64,000 nucleotides of DNA from Sipunculus nudus (Eukaryota > Annelida > Sipuncula > Golfingiida > Sipunculidae), in assembly GCA_026874595.1 (NCBI GenBank), contig CM049309.1:23067033-23131032 (forward strand). The letters run 5' to 3'. Numbering within the stretch: the first letter of the stretch is position 1; every line of letters starts with the position of its first letter. This document shows, in pieces, positions 57,236 through 64,000 of the stretch. The notes under the pieces are model-generated. The model worked only from the letters and a program-made list of their open reading frames with translations. It was not told the origin of the DNA and did no database searches. Made by a program: the position numbers and the translations under genes.

Positions 57236-58310
57236 AACATACGGTCAGTGTGAACATTGATCAGAACCCCAGTCAGTTTTAACATTAAACAGAGCCTTGG
57301 TCAATTTGAACATTAATCAGAGCCCCAGTCAGTTTGAACATGAATCAGAGCCCCAGTCAGTTTGAACATTAATCAGAGCCCTGGTCAGTTTGAACATAAT
57401 TAGAGCCCCAGTCAGTTTGAACATGAATCAGAGCCAGAGTCAGTTTGAACATGAATCAGAGCCCTGTTCAGTTTGAACATTAATCAGAGCCCTGGTCAGT
57501 TTGAACATGAAACAGAGCCCCAGTCAGTTTGAACATTCATCAGGGCCCTGTTCAGTTTGAACATTAATCAGAGCCCTGGTCAATTTGAACATTAATCAGA
57601 GACCTGGTCAGTTTGAACATTTATCAGAGGCCTCGTCAAATTGAACATTAATCAGAGCCCCAGTCAGTTTGAACATGAATCGGAGCCCTGGTCAGTTTGA
57701 ACATAATCAGAGCCCCAGTCAGTTTGAACATGAATCAGAGCCCCAGTCAGTATGAACATTGATCAGAGCCCTGTTCAGTTTGAACATTAATCAGAGCCCT
57801 ATTCAGTTTGAACATTAATCAGAGCCCTGGTCAGTTTGAACATGAACCAGAGCCCCAGTCAGTTTTAATGTTAATCAGGGCCCTGTTCAGTTTGAACATT
57901 AATCAGAGCCCTGGTCAATTTGAACATTAATCAAAGCCTTGCAAGTTTGAACATTAATCAGAGCCCTGGTCAGTTTGAACATGAATCAGAGCCCTGGTCA
58001 GTTAGAATATTAATCAGAGCCAGGTTAGTTTGAATATTAATCAGAGCATGGTCAGTTTGAACATTGATCAGAGCCCTGGTCAGTTTGAACATTAATCAGA
58101 GCCCTGGTCAGTTTGAACATTAATAAGAGCCAGGTCAGTTTGAATATTAATCAGAGCCCTGGTCAGTTTGAACATGAATCAGAGCCCTGGTCAGTTTGAA
58201 TATTAATAAGAGCCTTGGTCAGTTTGAATATTAATCAGAGCCCTGGTCAGTTTGAACATTTATCAGAGCCCTATTCAGTTTAAACATTAATCAGAGCCAG
58301 GCCAAGTTAT
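57236..58310. repeat. 28-bp minisatellite, about 37 copies
   Basis: The unit is CAGTTTGAACATTAATCAGA plus GCCCTGGT, with CCCAGT/CCTGGT/CCTGTT and ATTAAT/ATGAAT variants distributed non-randomly. Ends at GCCAGGCCAAGTTATGGG. Confidence 0.94.
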
Positions 58311-60416
58311 GGGCCCAAACATAATGGACTTTGTAAAAAAGAAGGACAAATACTTACTAACTTAACATGAACATTTTTGAAGCTAGAGACTATTTTTGCA
58401 AGTATATAACTTTGTTTAATTAAGATTCAATTACATATCCAAAATTAGATATTAATTTTGAAAATTTATTAAGTTATTAGCTTAAAAATAAAATCAGTTC
58501 CTTAAATTTTGCCCAACTTTGACTATGGCACTTTTTTTTCCTGTGAGTAGTATTGATTTAATTTTCACAGCAAGAAACATAAGAATTTAATTTGTTTAAA
58601 TCTTAAATTTGAAAATAAAAGCTTGAAAATTAGGCTAGTTGTTGAATTTTTTCTTGAGGCTCTATTGTAGTCAGTGCTTTGTCCAGATGCAGGCAGCTCA
58701 CTCCTAGTCACTGGAAGTCAGCTATGCCAATGTTCCTGATTTGTTACAGTCATTGGGGGAGATCCCCTTCTGTGACAGTTTTACTGTTATTCTCATATCG
58801 ACCCATCCCTCCCCCACCCCTGCCAACCCTACCCATCAAGTGTTATGCAGTAATTGATATTGTTTGCATGGTATTTCCTTAATCGTAATGCTGTTTCCAC
58901 TCCAATTTACAAAACTTTCCTTGAAAAAGTAATTCAAGAAGAAATCCATAAGATGCCCTGTTGTGTTAATATAGCATTTTTAAAGAAATCAATTTTCTTT
59001 TAAATGATTTTAACAAATTAAAACATACTTAAGCCCATCAGTTTGCATAAATTTATAAAATATGAAGCAAGTTATGGATAAATCAAGGCACAATTAAAAA
59101 TTGTGAAATCTGAATCAAGTAATATTTTTAGATATTAATATTTTTGTTTTCCAAATTTAAAAGATATATTTTTGTGGTAAAAAATAAATATACATTTGTA
59201 TGCATGATGTGGTGTTATCTGACAAGATTGAGATTGATGATGATGCAATTTAGAATTATGAAGTAACTTATATATTCAGATATATATGTTATATTGGAAT
59301 TGTATAGAAATATAAACTTAAAATAAAAAAAAATGATTTGATAAAAAAATGATTTCTTCATTATTTTCCTGCCTTAGCAGAATTGGAGATCAGGCTTTGT
59401 TTGCCCTGTATGTATATGCAGAAGTTTTGTTAATCCCACCATCCCCCCCTTTGCTGCCATTGATTCCTTTGCTCCTGTGCACTGGGACATTAGTTAATTC
59501 AATTTAAAAAATAATTGGATTAGAAAAAATTAAGATGTAATTGAAACATATTCTTGCCTCAGGAGAATGGAACATAAAGTGATCAGCTCTGTCTGTCCAT
59601 CATCTCTCTGTTAATCATTAAATATATATTAATTATGAAATTTTTCCTTTAAGCACTGTTGAAATAACTTTCATATGCTGTATGTGTATGGATTTAAACT
59701 ATTAAAAGTTTGAAATTTGAAAGCAACTTATATATTCAGTTGTGTAATATTGCAGATGTTAAACTTTTAAAGAATTTGGAATTATAAAAAAATAAGAAAT
59801 AATTGAAACTTCATTTATTATCAGCTTTGTTTGTTTACTAGTCTGTCTGCATATCCTTTTTTAAATATTAAGTAATTGTGAAAGAACTTTTTTATCCTGT
59901 AAGCATTGTTGAATTAAGTGTATTAAATCCAATGTATATAAACTATAATAATACAGAGATGTCGTAACTCCCATCATTCCAACCCCCCTCTCCCTCCCCA
60001 CACCACCACCACACCACTACCAAGTCCTTGCATCTGTGGACTGGTGACATTAGGTATATTTCAACTGTATACATTTTATAAAATAAAGAAATACATATAT
60101 TTAATAATATAATATATTATAAAAGATAAATCCAATTGAACAAATTTATAAACTACTGAACTGTCAACAATTTATCAAAAAGCAAACCAATGATCATGGT
60201 AATAATATACAGCTCATGTTCACAATGCTTTAATTTTAACATTAGGAAATGCATGGTTTGGTCACAAAATATTATTTGCAACAATTTCTTACTCATCAAT
60301 ACAAACCAGTCATGTCAACCAGCCATGGCCCATATAACCTTTTCCTCTTAGACTTTACAGATTTTTAGCTGCAAGGTCAACTTCAGCTGAGCACAGTGAC
60401 CCATGGGTCCCTAATT
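58311..60416 (+). mobile_element. Long family A variant, interior and 3' end
   Basis: 58355-58640 matches 33390-33650. 58910-59350 resembles positions 1-300. It closes with CAGCTGAGC (60384-60392), GACCCATGGGTC (60398-60409) and CCTAATTTT, an A-type terminus. Ends about 175 bp before AOPEP exon 11. Very AT-rich with C-rich patches at about 59445 and 59985. Whether it is one element or several is uncertain. Confidence 0.45.
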
Positions 60417-60590
60417 TTAGCCTGTGTGCTGTAAACACAGCAGTATTGTTGTGATATTAGTTACATATTCTTATCTTTGGGTGAATTACCTTATTCTTAA
60501 TTTTAGACAGTGCCAACAACAGGCCCTGGTCCAATTGTAAAAGAACTTCTTGAGATTCTGTCTGTGACCTTGGTCTTTCTGTTTTTACAG

Positions 60591-60650
60591 AACCTCCAGA
60601 ACTTCTCGCCGTCACCAGACAACTCTCTGTTCTCAGGTGTTCTTCAGGAG
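60591..60650 (+). CDS. AOPEP: AOPEP coding exon 11 (last one in window)
   Basis: Acceptor TTTCTGTTTTTACAG is followed by 60 bp in phase 0, NLQNFSPSPDNSLFSGVLQE, and donor GAG/GTAGGT. It occupies the place of the linker after the GIPKPLQ block of human AOPEP, which leads to the C-terminal helical (ARM-like) domain. The sequence is short and less conserved, so the call rests mainly on phase, clean splice sites and position. About 80-100 further residues of the family are missing and should lie beyond 64000. Confidence 0.72.
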
Positions 60651-60834
60651 GTAGGTTGTTAAAACATTTAATGTCTAAGATTGTGGTTACCATAGACACT
60701 AAAATGTGTGCTGCATAATTTAATTATGGGTCCCCAGATATTTGTCAGTTCAGCAAGTTTAATGCAAAGATATCCACATATGTTGCTTTCTTGTCATCAT
60801 TACTTACATTTGTGAACATTGTAGATAAAATATA

Positions 60835-60837
60835 TTG

Positions 60838-60904
<67 letters not shown>
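60835..60904. repeat. TA microsatellite
   Basis: (TA)n of about 65 bp, the left flank of the first foldback element. Further TA tracts lie at about 61134-61151 and 62665-62705. Confidence 0.95.
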
Positions 60905-60906
<2 letters not shown>

Positions 60907-61073
60907 CTCTGAAGAAAAACAACACTGTTAATTCACAACAGACTGTTTCACGGGATGCGACCCGATCATCAGGTGAATGTGGTTAGATTCTAACCACATT
61001 CACCTGATGATCGGGTCGCATCCCGTGAAACAGTCTGTTGTGAATTAACAGTGTTGTTTTTCTTCAGAGTTAT
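60903..61073. mobile_element. Foldback element 1: perfect 171-bp palindrome
   Basis: Arms of 85 bp mirror each other exactly about T60988, from ATAACTCTGAAGAAAAACAA to the complement ending CAGAGTTAT. The arms match the outer arms of the 61150-62604 element, so this is probably an interior-deleted form. Confidence 0.9.
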
Positions 61074-61140
61074 ACCGCTCTGGCCTAGCTTGTAGGCCAT
61101 AGAGCACTTTACATCGGAGGGTAACACTACCTTCTATATA
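61074..61140 (+). repeat. Foldback-flanking module, copy 1
   Basis: ACCGCTCTGGCCTAGCTTGT, AGGCCATAGAGCACTTTACA, TCGGAGGGTAACACTACCTT, CT then TA repeats. GCTCTGGCCTA pairs with TAGGCC-AT-AGAGC as a bulged hairpin. The same module follows the second element at 62605-62667. Confidence 0.8.
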
Positions 61141-61149
61141 TATATATAT

Positions 61150-62604
61150 ATAACTCTGAAGAAAAACAACACTGTTTATTCACAACAGTCTGTTTCACGG
61201 GATGCGACCCGATCATCAGGTGAATATGGTTAGAATGAAGCTAACGGCGTGGTTTGAAAAGCCGAGACTTCACGAGATTACGAGATTATGCTTTGTGCGA
61301 TTCGGGGGAGGGGGGGCGGGGGGGGGCCATGTGAAAGACTGACACTGATCCTATTGTCCTCGGGTGCACAATAGGATTGGTCGGGGTACACGTGCGATAC
61401 TGGAACATAACAGGGTGGGGCAATGAGGTTATTATTGTTGTAAATTTTATATATAATACAAAGATATATACCAGGATGCTCAATTAGCATATTGAACCGA
61501 TTTCTAATAGGGTCTTGGAAGTAGTGAACATATCAGTAGTATACATATGATAAAAATACACATATACTATGAAAATACACAATATACAAAGCAAATATAC
61601 AATATAAAAGGCAAATATACTATACTTTACTCATACCAAATGCAATCCACTCTGTAAACTCACCATGATGTAGTGGTAACGCCATGTCCCTCATCACTGC
61701 AAAGCAGTGAGAGAACAACTACCTGAACAGGTAAGTCTGCCCAGCGGATCCTTGTTGGGGGGGGGGTTTAAGGGGGAACGCTGAATATTAGTACGAATGC
61801 TAGGTTTTAAAATATTTCAGGGTGAATTTGTTTTGATGGCAGCACTTGGAGAGAATTTTAGCTCTTGAGTTCAACAATGATCCAGGGGGGGGGCGTGGCT
61901 ATAAGTAGCTTTTCAGACAAGCAGAGATCACACTTCCTAGTCCCACAGAAGTAAGGCAGATATTTCCCAGGAGAGCTTGTAATTGGTATTGTTGTCTTTT
62001 AGTGACCAAATGTGTTTAGACAGTTCAGTATTTTTAGCGTGGGATCTGTTCCGAAAGGATTGCTTGTGGTTATTGTATCTTGTCTTGAAATCATTGTTTG
62101 GTATTGTGCACCCGAGGACAATAGGATCAGTGTCAGTCTTTCATCCTATTGTGCACCCGAGGACAATAGGATCAGTGTCAGTCTTTCACATGGCCCCCCC
62201 CCCCCTCCGAATCGCTCCTATTGTGCACCCGAGGACAATAGGATCAGTGTCAGTCTTTCACATGCCCCCCCCCCCCCCGAATCGCTACCCCCGACCAATC
62301 CTATTGTGCACCCAAGGACAATAGGATCAGTGTCAGTCTTTCACATGGGCCCCCCCCCCCCCTGAATCGCGTACCCCGACCAATCCTATTGTGCACCCGA
62401 GGACAATAGGATCAGTGTCAGTCTTTCACATGGCCCCCCCCCCCCCCCCCGAATCGCACAAAGCATAATCTCGTAATCTCGTAAAGTCTCGGCTTTTCAA
62501 ACCACGCCGTTAGCTTCATTCTAACCACATTCACCTGATGATCGGGTCGCATCCCGTGAAACAGACTGTTGTGAATTAACAGTGTTGTTTTTCTTCAGAG
62601 TTAT
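61150..62604. mobile_element. Foldback element 2 with about 165-bp arms and internal hairpin array
   Basis: Left arm 61150 to about 61312 (ATAACTCTG...GATGATCGGGTC complement...AAGCTAACGGCGTGGTTTGA...GTGCGATTCGGGGG); right arm about 62440-62604. They differ at only a few sites. Interior: one inverted and about five direct copies of an ATCCTATTGT...ACAATAGGAT hairpin unit followed by CAGTGTCAGTCTTTCACATG and a poly-C run. No transposase. The Pro-rich open frames come from the poly-C repeats. Confidence 0.88.
62093..62450 (+). repeat. Hairpin and poly-C tandem array
   Basis: Unit: CCTATTGTGCACCCGAGGAC, AATAGGATCAGTGTCAGTCT, TTCACATGG, C10-18, GAATCGC. CCTATTGT and ACAATAGG pair around a 10-base loop. 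About five copies here, and one inverted copy at 61300-61385 with a G tract. Confidence 0.88.
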
Positions 62605-62662
62605 ACCGCTCTGGCCTAGTCTGTAGGCCATAGAGCACTTTACATCGGAGGGTAACACTACC

Positions 62663-62699
<37 letters not shown>

Positions 62700-62705
62700 T
62701 ATATA
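62605..62705 (+). repeat. Foldback-flanking module, copy 2, and TA tract
   Basis: Same module as 61074-61140 with one small difference (CTAGTCTGTAGG for CTAGCTTGTAGG), followed by a TA microsatellite. Confidence 0.8.
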
Positions 62706-63588
62706 TACAAATATGACATGTTTTATGCTTCAGATTTAAATATGTGTTTCAGAAAATATATAGCATATGACATTTCAAAGGTCTATATATATATACTAGT
62801 ATTTAGTTTCTGTATATATCTTGATATATATATATATATAAGTTGAGCCGAAACAAAAGCAGAACAGCAGCAGGTAAATACCACTTCAGTACGACAGGTT
62901 GTAGGGGCCCTCTGATTTTTATCGAATACAGGCACAATCTTTTTATTAAACTGAAAAGGGCTGATGCCGGGGCTGAATGCATAAATTAATGTTCCTAGGC
63001 CAGCTGTCATGTCAGATTTCCTAGCACTCTGGTGGTAGGGTTTCTTCTTTAACATCAGCAAATTTTTTGTTTGTTGTGTATCAGTTTCCCATCAAATACT
63101 ATTTTCTCACTCTTAAGATATATACAGTGAAACCAAGAAATTGTGAACACCAAATGTATATGATTAAAAGTTTGAATAATTAGTACTAGCTAATAAACCC
63201 AGTATACCAGGCTTTTTACAGGGATTAGGGATATTTAAATGAGATGTTGGCTGATATTTAATTCTAAAAGTTAAAGAAAATATAGGAATTCAGTGGGATA
63301 CTGTCTCAATATGACATGTATAAATATTATTAACTTAATAACTTAATTCCGCTGTGTTTGTGGCAAGAAATTCATACCCAGGTATGTTTACCTTGAAGAC
63401 CTTGTCAGTGATGATGTTTACATTGCAAATTGGAATGAGACCCGGGGGATAATTGGTGATAATTGACTGGATTCTATCCTTGGACGTTTAAAGTAAAGGT
63501 TGATGTAAGCAACTTGAAAGCATGAAAGATTTATTATAAATGTATGTTGCAAGGAAACTGTTCTTGAAGAAAGAAACAGAAATATGCA
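62706..63588 (+). other. AOPEP intron 11 sequence, nothing specific
   Basis: AT-rich, with a short TA tract at about 62824-62840. Minus-strand short frames have no recognisable features. Confidence 0.5.
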
Positions 63589-63589
63589 T

Positions 63590-63662
63590 ATCTCGTTAGT
63601 GTAGAAGTGGACCCAACGGCACTCCATGCAGAGGGTCCGAATCCCATTTTCAGCCACCGCAA
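63590..63662 (+). mobile_element. tRNA-like fragment (SINE head or tRNA relic)
   Basis: TCGTTAGTGTAGAAGTGG resembles an A box, and GGTCCGAATCC (63635-63645) differs by one base from the B box GGTTCGAATCC. CCATGCAGAGG lies between. No full cloverleaf can be folded by eye, so it is more likely a SINE head or pseudo-tRNA than a gene. Confidence 0.35.
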
Positions 63663-64000
63663 TTTTTAGCGAACATGTGAGCTTATGCGATGGCGCAGTG
63701 TCTTCCGTCCGCTGTACGCTGTCCAGGGCTTTTCTTTCCACCTACATGGCTGTAAGTCAGAAACTGTTGGAGCTAGCAGCTCCAAATTACATGTAAGAAT
63801 TAGTCACATGTGAAACTTGGTGCCCTGGAGCTTATTAATGCATGGGTATCTGCATTAATTTAGATTTTATTGAGAAAAAGCTTAAAAACCTTTAAAAATC
63901 TTCTTCTCTGAAACTGTCCAGCCAAATTGTCCAGTATTTCACAGAAATGTTCCCTGGAACAATCTCTCTCAAGTTTGTTCAAATGGTTCCAGTTCGGTGA
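63663..64000 (+). mobile_element. Helentron-like element (family H), 5' end, runs off the window
   Basis: Starts after AATTTTT with AGCGAACATGTGAGCTTATG, CGATGGCGCAGTGTCTTCCG, TCCG, like the 5' ends of families A and C (TTTTTAGC start, then a CCGT tract). The body has CTGAAACTGTCCAGCC and CAGAAATGTTCCCTGGAAC. The 3' end is not in the window. Confidence 0.55.

Noticed and set aside
61983-62365. Pro-rich open frames near the foldback element
   Set aside because: Derived from the hairpin/poly-C tandem units.
63590-63662. Functional tRNA gene
   Set aside because: B box is near consensus but stems do not pair convincingly and no terminator T run follows closely.

Overview
This is a stretch of animal nuclear DNA. 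It is AT-rich, with long introns and many repeats. The style of the repeats (Helentron-type non-autonomous elements resembling bivalve pearl elements, with CCGT/ACGG microsatellites, core tandem modules and many minisatellites) suggests a mollusc, probably a bivalve. That placement is an inference. The only protein gene I can support is on the plus strand: aminopeptidase O (AOPEP; C9orf3 in human), an M1-family zinc metallopeptidase. Eleven coding exons can be joined in frame from an ATG at 3371 to a donor after 60650. They give 2238 coding bases (746 residues), and every junction has an AG acceptor, a GT donor and matching phase. The zinc motif HELSH, the distal zinc glutamate 19 residues later and the catalytic-tyrosine motif Tyr-x-Lys-Gly are all present. 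The last C-terminal exons lie beyond the window.

Layout. Positions 1-3370 hold repeats: an AT-rich relic, a 904-bp hAT-type element with an 8-bp target duplication, and family A pieces running almost to the AOPEP start. Positions 3371-13395 hold exons 1-9 in short introns. Intron 9 (13396-52098) is 38.7 kb and is largely a graveyard of mobile elements. Exon 10 is at 52099-52162. Intron 10 is 8.4 kb and exon 11 is at 60591-60650. After exon 11 come two foldback elements in TA microsatellites, a tRNA-like fragment and the start of another Helentron-like element.

Most interspersed repeats fall into a few families (named A, B, C and E here) with one terminal plan: a 5' subterminal motif, an inverted copy of it near the 3' end, a short hairpin, then a CTAG or CTTG end followed by T. 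This matches Helentron-associated elements (HINEs). They are nested: B sits in A twice at the same site, B sits in another repeat, and a small TIR element sits in B. Two C copies form a 1-kb inverted pair.

The most unusual signal concerns AOPEP splicing. The exon 4 donor, including the last coding bases of the exon, is the first unit of a 47-bp tandem array of about 18 copies, and most copies carry an intact donor. The exon 7 acceptor is formed by the last unit of a 30-bp array, and exon 10 begins about 25 bp after a third array. All calls come from reading the sequence. No database search, alignment or transcript data were used.
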